A stretch of 6,442 bases of DNA from Acidobacteriaceae bacterium. Lineage in GTDB: Bacteria; Acidobacteriota; Terriglobia; Terriglobales; Acidobacteriaceae. Positions within the stretch are counted from its first letter, which is position 1. Each line of letters begins with the position of its first letter. A program made the position numbers and the translations under genes. Below, one piece after another: positions 1-5,615 of this stretch. A model generated the notes under the pieces. It searched no databases, was not told where the DNA came from, and saw nothing but the letters and a program-made list of their open reading frames with translations. The stretch spans positions 1-6,442 of the forward strand of contig JAOAPG010000202.1 in NCBI GenBank assembly GCA_025462785.1, in the 5' to 3' direction.

Positions 1-64
1 CCCGCAACCAAATGAAAGGCAACCTCTACATCTCAAGATGTATGTACATTAATGCGAGGTCGAC

Positions 65-97
65 AAAAAAAGACACAACCGAGGTGGTCATCTCGGT
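65..97 (-). terminator. Weak intrinsic terminator candidate
   Basis: On the minus strand ACCGAG (97-92) pairs with CTCGGT (83-78) around an 8-nt loop, followed after 6 nt by seven T (71-65). The stem is short and the T-run is farther away than in a classical terminator. It overlaps the stop codon at 88-90, as would fit the end of the gene whose frame closes there. Confidence 0.35.
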
Positions 98-255
98 CCA
101 TTGCTAATTTTGAAAATTGATGGATAAAGGTCATTCACAAACACGGCAATACCGGAACGCGGCAAAATCCGATCCATAACGAACTCGTTGAACACTCCAA
201 GCGGTATACCCACTGGAGGATAGAAACCAGCGACAAACCTAACAAGAAATCTCAT
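88..255 (-). CDS. 55-codon ORF, probably the displaced C-terminus of the preceding gene
   Basis: Starting at ATG 255, 17 bp inside the 3' end of the previous gene, this frame encodes a well-formed segment. It has a hydrophobic Gly/Pro-containing stretch (FLVRFVAGFYPPVGIPLGVF, 3-22) and then DRILPRSGIAVFVNDLYPSIF (28-48). That reads like a conserved C-terminal domain rather than random translation. A one-base deletion at 262-265 fuses it to the 326-aa frame. Alternatively it is a separate small membrane-associated protein translated by coupling; the GGGGA run 5 nt upstream could act as a ribosome site. I prefer the split-gene view, partly because the only terminator-like hairpin lies over the end of this frame. 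Confidence 0.5.
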   Translation of the reverse strand: MRFLVRFVAGFYPPVGIPLGVFNEFVMDRILPRSGIAVFVNDLYPSIFKISNGPR

Positions 256-1219
256 GACCTTCCCCTGTCTCGCTGGTCGTCCTTAATCCGGCTAAATTTC
301 TCAGCCCTGCAACACGTTCAGCGATCTCAGCGTCGCTAGCGGCTCCTATCCCACCCAGCCAGTCGCGAAATTCGCGGACTTCCTTCGATTCCCTTATTTT
401 TACCAATCGCTCGACATTAATCGCCGCGCTGTCAGTCGCGAACTGTGGAAGTCCGGCGATGTCCAAAACTCTCTGAAAGTTGCGTTCCCGAGAGTCGGAA
501 GAAGTTAGACCAGCGAGAAAGTCCAGCTTATGTCGGAATAGAGGTAGCTCTTCATTACGAAAGCCAGACAAGGCAGAGTACTCCCGCATCTCTCCAATAG
601 TCTGGATAAGCCCAGCTATCGCCAAGATTCCTGCCTCAAAAATGCTGTGGGCATCCGATCCACTAATCTTTAAACATTCAGCAAGATTTGTCTCTACCCT
701 GAACGTTTGATCTGCTTCTTGACGAACTGCAAAAGAGAAAGGTACCCCATCCAAATTAAGCTTGTTATAAAGCTCAATCTCAACAGGTCTTCTAACAAGC
801 TCGGGGTTGTGCAAAAGTTCATTTTCAAAGGCTTTGAACAATTGCGGTGCCATCGTCTTCACCGGTAGGGGCTTTATCGCATCAGCAATACTTCGTTTCA
901 ACCTGAGCAGATCCTTATGTTTTAACTCTGGGACCGCATGCATCTCCTGCAAGCAATCATGCACATATTTCGACTTGTCGTTTGCATTGATCCAATGAAA
1001 CTGGTACCAGAACGGTGGAAGCACTGGGTCGCCAAATATACCTGACTGGGTAAGTTGAAAACACTCGCATCGGATCTCCATAAGATTGGCGGAAAGGAGA
1101 TCTCTCAGTCCTTCGTATCCCAGATATCTAGCTAATATGGGAAACTCCTTCAACCTAATCGATACCAAAACATACTTCTCAAACAGAAGAAGTCGCCGGA
1201 CGAGGCCGTCGATGTCCAC
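239..1219 (-). CDS. Protein of unrecognised family (probably frameshifted near its end)
   Basis: A 326-aa product with no signal peptide or clear membrane helix; I do not recognise the family. The N-terminal part is rich in Leu/Arg and aromatic residues (DIDGLVRRLLLFEKYVLVSI, 2-21). The block FGDPVLPPFWYQFHWINAN (62-80) looks constrained. Residues 95-150 are charged and helical, 192-209 form a hydrophobic helix (SIFEAGILAIAGLIQTIG), and 245-310 are helical and charged. The frame is open up to a TAA at 1271-1273; GTG 1219 is chosen for its GAGG. The last residues (GEGHEISC) look unnatural. Deleting one G from the GGGG at 262-265 joins residue 319 to another frame, for a total near 376 aa (see 88-255). 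G+C looks lower than in the operon upstream, by eye. It may be the last gene of the unit or an independent accessory gene. Confidence 0.7.
   Translation of the reverse strand: MDIDGLVRRLLLFEKYVLVSIRLKEFPILARYLGYEGLRDLLSANLMEIRCECFQLTQSGIFGDPVLPPFWYQFHWINANDKSKYVHDCLQEMHAVPELKHKDLLRLKRSIADAIKPLPVKTMAPQLFKAFENELLHNPELVRRPVEIELYNKLNLDGVPFSFAVRQEADQTFRVETNLAECLKISGSDAHSIFEAGILAIAGLIQTIGEMREYSALSGFRNEELPLFRHKLDFLAGLTSSDSRERNFQRVLDIAGLPQFATDSAAINVERLVKIRESKEVREFRDWLGGIGAASDAEIAERVAGLRNLAGLRTTSETGEGHEISC
262..265 (-). other. Presumed frameshift site (GGGG run)
   Basis: Reading ACA GGG GAA GGT CAT leads to a stop at 239. With one G fewer, ACA GGG AAG GTC ATG enters the frame of the 55-codon continuation. 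Short G-runs are common places for indels and sequencing errors, and occasionally for programmed slippage. The sequence alone cannot separate these. Confidence 0.5.
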
Positions 1220-1227
1220 GCCGGTGA

Positions 1228-1231
1228 CCTC
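1228..1231 (-). promoter_or_regulatory. Weak Shine-Dalgarno for the GTG start
   Basis: GAGG lies 8 nt before GTG 1219. It supports that start over the upstream open stretch, whose only other initiator-like codon is a CTG at 1267. Confidence 0.45.
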
Positions 1232-1287
1232 GCCATTTGATGAACTTATGGCTGAGACCCCAAGCAGCCTTTAGCTGATGTCTGGAG

Positions 1288-1944
1288 TCATGCTCCCCGC
1301 TTCACCTTCAGCTCTGCCAACAACTGCTCAATCCTGTCTTCTTTCTCCAGCGCCGCGAGCCTCTCTTCCATGTTGTCGGCGGCTATCTCTGCCTTTGCAT
1401 GTCCCAGTGCTTCCGAACGCGCGACCTTGTGCTTCATGCGGTCAAAGGCGTTCATGCTCGCGCCATTGCCTGCTACTTTTGCGTCGCTCGCTTTGGTTAC
1501 GGCCCGTGCTCGGCGATGCTGCGCAATCAGCAAATCCGCTTTTCCTTGAGCTTCTGTAAGCTTTTGCTCTAGCTGGCGCAATGCGGTCTTCAAATTCTCC
1601 ACCTGCGCCTTTTGGTCGGTCACCTGCTGCGCGAAGCCTTCGGTCAGATCGCGATAGCTTTCCACGCGTTCGAGTGCGGCACGCGCCAGGTCGTCTTGTT
1701 TCTTGTCAACTGCGAGTTCAGCTTTGCGCATCCACTCCGCGACTTTTTCTTCGTTTTCCTTGCGCTTCTTTTCGAGCAGGTGCTGATCGGCGATAGCAAT
1801 CGCGACCTGTGTTTTGACTTGTAAAAGCTGGTTCTGCATATCAAGAATGACTTGCTTAATCATCTTCTCCGGATGCTCAGCTTTATCGACCAAGTCGTTA
1901 AGATTTGCCCGGACCAGTGTAGAGACCCTCTCTAGTAGTGCCAT
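1288..1944 (-). CDS. pspA: PspA/IM30 family membrane-stress protein
   Basis: Peripheral inner-membrane protein of 218 aa (E. coli PspA is 222). PspA/IM30/Vipp1 proteins share the ESCRT-III fold, assemble into large rods or rings, and seal or stabilise stressed membrane. The N-terminal amphipathic helix (1-20, MALLERVSTLVRANLNDLVD) and the next block KAEHPEKMIKQVILDM (21-36) are textbook PspA. An all-helical coiled coil follows to the end, with a helix break near GNGASMNAFDRM (159-170). No C-terminal extension of the Vipp1 kind is present. No pspB, pspC or pspF lies in the window; instead the gene ends a unit headed by an XRE regulator and containing a flotillin. That context suggests a membrane-maintenance role under different control from the enterobacterial system. 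A 68-bp gap separates it from the next gene, with no clear terminator. Confidence 0.93.
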   Translation of the reverse strand: MALLERVSTLVRANLNDLVDKAEHPEKMIKQVILDMQNQLLQVKTQVAIAIADQHLLEKKRKENEEKVAEWMRKAELAVDKKQDDLARAALERVESYRDLTEGFAQQVTDQKAQVENLKTALRQLEQKLTEAQGKADLLIAQHRRARAVTKASDAKVAGNGASMNAFDRMKHKVARSEALGHAKAEIAADNMEERLAALEKEDRIEQLLAELKVKRGA

Positions 1945-1952
1945 AGTTTTGA

Positions 1953-1957
1953 CTCCT
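1953..1957 (-). promoter_or_regulatory. Shine-Dalgarno of pspA
   Basis: AGGAG (within AAAAGGAGTC) stands 8 nt before ATG 1944. No convincing promoter was seen in the 48-bp gap, so pspA is most likely translated from the operon message. Confidence 0.7.
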
Positions 1958-1973
1958 TTTTGTCCTCACTTAT

Positions 1974-1986
1974 GAACTTCCAGTTC
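1974..1986 (-). other. Short hairpin between flotillin and pspA
   Basis: GAACT and AGTTC form a perfect 5-bp stem with a 3-nt loop just after the flotillin stop. It has no T-run, so it is not a terminator. It could influence mRNA processing or pspA translation, but a stem this short may be chance. Confidence 0.25.
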
Positions 1987-1992
1987 TCGTTC

Positions 1993-3444
1993 CTAGCTAC
2001 CGTTCCCTGCCGATGGCGGCAGCACGTCCGGCTTCCCTGCCTTATCTCCGATTGTGCGCACTTTCGACAGCAGTTCGCCCATGCTCATCCCGGAAAGCGT
2101 TTCGAACAGCGCCGGAACCTGCGCCGCCATTTTCATCAGATCGCCAGTGATCTTGTTCATCCCCGCAGCGTCACCATTACCGGTTGAGACAATGGTGATT
2201 TTGTCCACATTGGCCAGCGGACTCGCAAGCGCCTTCACGATCTCCGGCATGCTGGTAAAGAGTTTGTCGATGACGGCGGCCTGGTTGTACTCCTGATAGG
2301 CCTCGGCTTTGACGTTCATCGCCTTGGCTTCCGCTTCGCCCTTCTTGAAAATGATCTCGGCTTCGGCTTCACCCTGAGCGCGGATCGAAGCGGCATGACC
2401 ATCGGCCTCGCTGATGAGGCGCTGCTTTTCGGCCATCGCCAAAGTTTCGATGCGTTGACGCTCGATCTCTGCTTGCTTCAGCACGGTTGCAATGAGTTCT
2501 TTTTCGCGACGATTAATTTCGGCTTCCTGCACCTTGACCTGCTGCTCTTTTTCAACCTGTTGCACCTTCACCTGCTCGGCAATAACCTGCTGCTGCATGA
2601 TGTTGGTTTGAATGTCGTAAGCTTTGTCGGCTTGCGCCTGTTGACGCTTGGTGACTTCAAGAAATTGCGCTTTCTTAACTTCAAGATCACGCTGCGCTTC
2701 AGCCTGCTTCGCTAGCGACAACGTTTCCGCAAGCACTCGTTCTTGGTCAGCTTGCGCTTTGGCAACCGCCGATTCGCGCTGTGCGAGGGCACGCTTGATC
2801 GCTGTATCACGATCTGCTTCGGCGGTTGCGACATCGGCATCGCGCTTGATGCGCGCGACATCCGGCTTGCCCATGTTGGTGATGTACTCGTTCTTGTCGC
2901 GAACCTCTTTAATCGTGAACGAGATGACTTCAAGCCCCATCTTGTTCATGTCGTCGGCGCAAGTGGAACGCATGCGATCGGCAACCATCTCGGGTTGTTT
3001 GACGATCTCCTCCACCGTGAGCTGTCCGATGATGCCGCGAAGATGTCCTTCCATCACCAGGCGGATCAATCCTTCGCGCTCCTGGTCAGTCTTAGTGAGG
3101 AATTGCTCGGAGGCGGTAAGAATCGACTCGATGTCCGATTTGACCTTGATCTGAGCAACCGCTTCCACCGTGACTGCTACGCCTTGCTTGGTGTAGAGGT
3201 CCTGTTGCGGCGCTACGTCGAATGACATCAACTCGAGCGACAAGCCCCGGCAAATCTGCACCATGGGAAAGACAATGGTGCCGTGTCCTTTTACAACCCG
3301 GGTGCCACCAACGCCGTAGACGATCAGGGCTTCGTGAGGTCCCGCTTTTCGATAAAGTTTGGCAAATGTGCTCATCAAAAGCATGACCACAAGAACCATT
3401 AGTCCAATTACCACCCAAATTTCGATTGCCATTCCGAACCACAT
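1993..3444 (-). CDS. floT: Flotillin (SPFH/band 7 scaffold protein, FloT-like)
   Basis: Membrane-microdomain scaffold of 483 aa. An N-terminal membrane helix (about 7-28) leads into the SPFH/band 7 domain (about 30-190). Its flotillin hallmarks include YRKAGPHEALIVYGVGG (31-47), the EGHLRGIIGQLTVEEI stretch (132-147) and MGLEVISFTIKEVRDKNEYI (169-188). A long coiled coil rich in Ala, Glu, Gln and Lys follows (about 198-395), with EA-type repeats such as QGEAEAEIIFKKGEAEAKA (357-375). The C-terminal region includes ASPLANVDKITIVSTGNG (407-424), typical of FloT/flotillin tails. Length is close to B. subtilis FloT, and the SPFH text resembles FloT more than E. coli YqiK. Flotillins form large oligomers at the membrane with an NfeD partner; that partner is two genes upstream. 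The start is set by ATG 3444 with AGGAGG. PspA follows 48 bp later. Confidence 0.93.
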   Translation of the reverse strand: MWFGMAIEIWVVIGLMVLVVMLLMSTFAKLYRKAGPHEALIVYGVGGTRVVKGHGTIVFPMVQICRGLSLELMSFDVAPQQDLYTKQGVAVTVEAVAQIKVKSDIESILTASEQFLTKTDQEREGLIRLVMEGHLRGIIGQLTVEEIVKQPEMVADRMRSTCADDMNKMGLEVISFTIKEVRDKNEYITNMGKPDVARIKRDADVATAEADRDTAIKRALAQRESAVAKAQADQERVLAETLSLAKQAEAQRDLEVKKAQFLEVTKRQQAQADKAYDIQTNIMQQQVIAEQVKVQQVEKEQQVKVQEAEINRREKELIATVLKQAEIERQRIETLAMAEKQRLISEADGHAASIRAQGEAEAEIIFKKGEAEAKAMNVKAEAYQEYNQAAVIDKLFTSMPEIVKALASPLANVDKITIVSTGNGDAAGMNKITGDLMKMAAQVPALFETLSGMSMGELLSKVRTIGDKAGKPDVLPPSAGNGS

Positions 3445-3448
3445 AAAG

Positions 3449-3454
3449 CCTCCT
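3449..3454 (-). promoter_or_regulatory. Shine-Dalgarno that selects the flotillin start
   Basis: AGGAGG stands 4 nt before ATG 3444 and 16 nt before the next in-frame ATG (3432). This favours 3444, although the spacing is slightly short. The same open frame runs upstream to about 3759 with no stop, but that stretch overlaps the DUF1648 gene and encodes nothing resembling a flotillin. Confidence 0.7.
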
Positions 3455-3476
3455 CGCGAATACGCCTTACCAATTT

Positions 3477-4355
3477 TTAATGCGCGAATTGTTTTATCGC
3501 GTCCAGATCGTGAATAATCCGCGCTGGATCGCGATGCCCCAGAAATATTTGTCCATCTGTCGTCGTAATGCGAACGCCCTGATTTCCCCAGACATAGGCG
3601 CGCCGGTTCCCTATTCCGCGAATGCCATAGCCGCCGAGTGGATTCCAACGAGTGATGGCGTACTCTCGAATTTGTTCGGCAGGAATAGAGCGGAGCCGGA
3701 AGCCCAGAGTGCGAATTTCTACCCCTGAAGCTTTGAAGAGATAGTGGAATCCTCCCCAAGCCATGGTCGCTACTGCGGCCAATACAAGCGCGCTGAGCAC
3801 CAACACGATTCGCACGCCTGCGGGAACCTTGGCCGCCAGGATTAATTCGGCCAAGGCGGGAGCAAACATTGCGAATGCCAACACTGGCGAGGCATGCACT
3901 TCATCAGCAAACACGTGGCCAGTAGTCGGAAGTTGAGGGCCGCGTCCACTTACGAGATACAAGGTGGTCAACCCAAATACCGCTACTAGACTGGTAATTA
4001 CGATCGTCAAAACGCGCGAAGGAGCCTGGTCGAGGTTGTAGGCGAGGATCGATTCTTCTCCACAGTAAAGGACGCCAAGCACAACATAGAACACTCCCAG
4101 AACTGCCCACGCGGCCGAGGACGGCATCCGCACGCGCCACATGACCAGACTGGCCACAGCGAGAACCGCCACCATGAAAAGGAGAATAAATTGGAGACTA
4201 CCTTCCCGTGACATCCATCCATTAGGACGGCCAGCGATATCGAAATGAACTGCGACTCGAGCAGGCAAGCGATCCCACACTTGCCAGTTACGGAACGCCA
4301 CCAGGGGTAAGAATAGCCAGAGCGATGCGGTAACGATCTTCATGCGCGAGTTCAA
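3477..4355 (-). CDS. DUF1648 membrane protein with C-terminal PH-like domain
   Basis: Integral membrane protein of 292 aa. TM1 (about 7-22) is followed by the DUF1648 signature LPARVAVHFDIAGRPNGW (30-47). Further helices lie near 54-73, 82-98, 115-135, 155-175 and 180-200. The last 90 residues (about 203-290) are soluble and strand-rich: LFKASGVEIRTLGFRLRSIPAEQI, then VRITTTDGQIFLGHRDPARIIHDLDAI. This pattern resembles bacterial PH-like domains (bPH). The likely start is TTG at 4355, overlapping the previous stop as TTGA and supported by a Shine-Dalgarno; ATG 4343 would remove only four residues. DUF1648 proteins include immunity/regulator-type membrane proteins such as B. subtilis SdpI, but no function is proven here. 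Its place between an NfeD and a flotillin suggests a role in the same membrane assembly (inference). The gene ends 32 bp before the flotillin. Confidence 0.8.
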   Translation of the reverse strand: MNSRMKIVTASLWLFLPLVAFRNWQVWDRLPARVAVHFDIAGRPNGWMSREGSLQFILLFMVAVLAVASLVMWRVRMPSSAAWAVLGVFYVVLGVLYCGEESILAYNLDQAPSRVLTIVITSLVAVFGLTTLYLVSGRGPQLPTTGHVFADEVHASPVLAFAMFAPALAELILAAKVPAGVRIVLVLSALVLAAVATMAWGGFHYLFKASGVEIRTLGFRLRSIPAEQIREYAITRWNPLGGYGIRGIGNRRAYVWGNQGVRITTTDGQIFLGHRDPARIIHDLDAIKQFAH

Positions 4356-5011
4356 TGTTCACCTCCCATGTGAGGTTGGGAAGTAATGTTTTCTTCTTCT
4401 GCAATTTCCGTCCATAGGCGGACGTACGCGATTCCCTTTTCATAGCGAGTCACGACTACTTCGCTTGACTTCGAGATAGGCGTGCCGCTTTCTGAGCGGG
4501 CTCCGCAGGTGCGGCGGGTTCCAGCTTGAGAATAGATAATTTCTCCTGTGCCCCCTTCGCGGATGGAAACCGAGGTACGCCCGAGTACGCCGACCATGTC
4601 GTAATCGGCTGGATCGAGATTTTCCTCTTGCGACATCAGCACACGCCCGAGAAACAGAAAGATAATTGCCGCTCCCGCCACGCCCATGACAGCGGAGATG
4701 CCGAGCGCCGCAAAGAACCAGAGACTTGAATAGCGGGTCAGCAAATATCCAGTGCCGCCAAACCATGCTAAGAATGCGGTGAAACTCACAAAATTAACCG
4801 GGGACAGATGTGTGCTATGAGCATGAGCCTTTCCTCCGCCGTGAACGCCCACAGTGCCATGAGACCCAGCATGTGGCATCTGCGTGCCCACATGAACATG
4901 AGACGAATGCGGCAAGTGCAAATGCCAACGCAGTGATCCGGCTAAGAAGGAAAGCACGCTGAATGCAAATCCCACAGCGAAACAGATCAAATAAACGTTC
5001 GCCCAAGTCAT
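4352..5011 (-). CDS. NfeD/YqiJ-type OB-fold membrane protein with His-rich loop
   Basis: Membrane protein of 219 aa in the NfeD/YuaF/YqiJ class, the usual genetic partner of flotillins. Order of parts: TM1 (about 5-26), a histidine-rich loop (30-68, 11 His), TM2 (about 73-91), TM3 (about 97-122), then a C-terminal OB-fold domain (about 137-202) with the NfeD pattern GVLGRTSVSIREGGTGEI...VVVTRYEKGIAYVRLW. The serine-protease half of long NfeD (ClpP-like) proteins is absent, so this is a short-form NfeD. In known pairs (B. subtilis YuaF-FloT, E. coli YqiJ-YqiK) the partner flotillin sits next door; here one gene intervenes. The start overlaps the regulator stop (ATGA) and has a perfect Shine-Dalgarno. 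The stop overlaps the next start (TTGA). Class assignment is firm; the exact subfamily is less so. Confidence 0.85.
   Translation of the reverse strand: MTWANVYLICFAVGFAFSVLSFLAGSLRWHLHLPHSSHVHVGTQMPHAGSHGTVGVHGGGKAHAHSTHLSPVNFVSFTAFLAWFGGTGYLLTRYSSLWFFAALGISAVMGVAGAAIIFLFLGRVLMSQEENLDPADYDMVGVLGRTSVSIREGGTGEIIYSQAGTRRTCGARSESGTPISKSSEVVVTRYEKGIAYVRLWTEIAEEENITSQPHMGGEH
4361..4367 (-). promoter_or_regulatory. Shine-Dalgarno that selects the TTG start of the DUF1648 gene
   Basis: GGGAGGT lies within the last codons of the NfeD-like gene. From its GGAGG core to the TTG at 4355 is 6 nt, against 18 nt to the first in-frame ATG (4343). The spacing favours the TTG start. Confidence 0.65.
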
Positions 5012-5508
5012 TGCGACCGCCTCCTTCCTGCGTGCCGGACAGAACTAGGCTTGAGCGCTTCGAGCAAACGATCGGCAAGCCCCGGTGTATCTAGAATCGT
5101 CCCCAGCAGAATCAGACAGCGCCGGGTATCTTTTTCTCTCGCCGCTTTTATCAGTACTTCGCTGACCTCGGGGTCACTGGCAAAACGCTCTGAACCTTGC
5201 AGCATCCAGACATCGAGCTTCCCTTCTGTCGTTCGCAAATCCGAAACCAATTCCGTGTGATAGCCCTCGGGATCGTCAACAAGAAATCCCGGATGCACTT
5301 TGAAAAATTTCGCCAGCAACGTGCGGGTGGATTGCGTCATGTGCCGGCGTGCTCCATTTTCAATCTGCGAGATGTAGGACTGACTGATGCTCTCCCCCTG
5401 CTCCTTCCGAACTGCCTTCAGCAATTCCTGCTGCGTCATGGCGCGTCCTAAGCCTCGCAAAGAACCGTCGACTTCTCGCAAATAACGGATCTTTTCGCCT
5501 AACGTCAT
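5008..5508 (-). CDS. XRE-family helix-turn-helix regulator
   Basis: Cytoplasmic DNA-binding protein of 166 aa, first gene of the flotillin/pspA unit and its likely regulator. The N-terminal Cro/CI-type HTH spans about residues 3-80: helix 1 from LGEKIRYLRE, helix 2 from MTQQELLKAV (24-33), recognition helix from ISQSYISQIENG (41-52), then LLAKFFKVHPGFLVDD, a common XRE ending. The helix 1-2 and 2-3 linkers are longer than in minimal Cro-like domains. The second half (about 85-150) is helical, lacks a recognisable sensor fold and may mediate oligomerisation or signal input. The tail is basic (RHAGRRRSQ). The ATG at 5508 is chosen because helix 1 starts at once; the next Met (24) would remove it. 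No Shine-Dalgarno precedes it. The stop overlaps the NfeD gene by ATGA. The signal sensed is unknown. Confidence 0.88.
   Translation of the reverse strand: MTLGEKIRYLREVDGSLRGLGRAMTQQELLKAVRKEQGESISQSYISQIENGARRHMTQSTRTLLAKFFKVHPGFLVDDPEGYHTELVSDLRTTEGKLDVWMLQGSERFASDPEVSEVLIKAAREKDTRRCLILLGTILDTPGLADRLLEALKPSSVRHAGRRRSQ
5020..5026 (-). promoter_or_regulatory. Shine-Dalgarno of the NfeD-like gene
   Basis: A full-consensus AAGGAGG lies 8 nt before the ATG at 5011, inside the 3' end of the regulator gene. It contrasts with the regulator, which has no Shine-Dalgarno. The difference suggests the NfeD-like protein is made more strongly than the regulator from the same message. Confidence 0.8.
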
Positions 5509-5512
5509 ACTA

Positions 5513-5542
5513 ATTGCAATATTTATATCGCAATTTGCAATT
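5513..5542. promoter_or_regulatory. Palindromic operator candidate with extra half-site
   Basis: A 22-bp imperfect palindrome spans 5513-5534: ATTGCAATATT meets TATATCGCAAT, with 9 of 11 positions matching between arms. A third copy of the core (TTGCAATT, 5535-5542) follows directly, giving GCAATT repeats 7 bp apart (5530 and 5537). The array covers the -10 box, the downstream part of the spacer and the expected start site, where a bound repressor would block RNA polymerase. The adjacent XRE gene is the obvious candidate binder (autoregulation). This is inference from position and symmetry. Confidence 0.5.
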
Positions 5543-5550
5543 CACAACAA
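5522..5550 (-). promoter_or_regulatory. Sigma-70-type promoter of the regulator-flotillin-pspA unit
   Basis: On the minus strand a -35 box TTGTTG (5550-5545) and a -10 box TATAAA (5527-5522) are separated by exactly 17 bp. Transcription would be expected to begin near A5515/A5514, only 6-7 nt before the ATG at 5508. The sequence between the -10 box and the ATG (TATTGCAATTAGT) has no Shine-Dalgarno, which agrees with a nearly leaderless message. Boxes and spacing are seen directly; activity is inferred. Confidence 0.6.
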
Positions 5551-5615
5551 GAAAATAATTTGCCATGTTTTCAGGCACTTACAAGGGCGATCTATCGTCT
5601 TAGCAGAGAGGACGG

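Noticed and set aside
27..42. 16-bp inverted repeat (TACATCT/AGATGTA with a 2-bp centre)
   Set aside because: The stem is AT-rich with no T-run, and no gene is visible for it to serve; chance is likely in this AT-rich stretch.
12..107. Plus-strand ORF of 31 codons beginning ATGAAAGGC
   Set aside because: It is short, lacks a Shine-Dalgarno, and runs antisense over the tail of the minus-strand gene; nothing supports translation.
2648..3225. Plus-strand open frames of 160-168 codons opposite the flotillin gene
   Set aside because: They are mirror images of the Ala/Glu/Gln-rich coiled coil and SPFH coding sequence, show no domain pattern and have no ribosome site.
3445..3759. N-terminal extension of the flotillin frame by about 105 codons
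   Set aside because: It overlaps the DUF1648 gene, has no flotillin-like or membrane features, and a Shine-Dalgarno with ATG at 3444 gives the normal flotillin start.
5550..5565. Possible sigma-54 promoter (TGGCAAATTATTTTCT on the minus strand), as used for pspA in enterobacteria
   Set aside because: The GG is present, but the dinucleotide 10 bp later is TC rather than GC, and no PspF-like activator is in the window. A better sigma-70 promoter lies just downstream.
5555..5580. Terminator for the ABC permease (TGCC...GGCA followed by a T-rich stretch)
   Set aside because: The stem is only 4 bp with a 9-nt loop, too weak to call.
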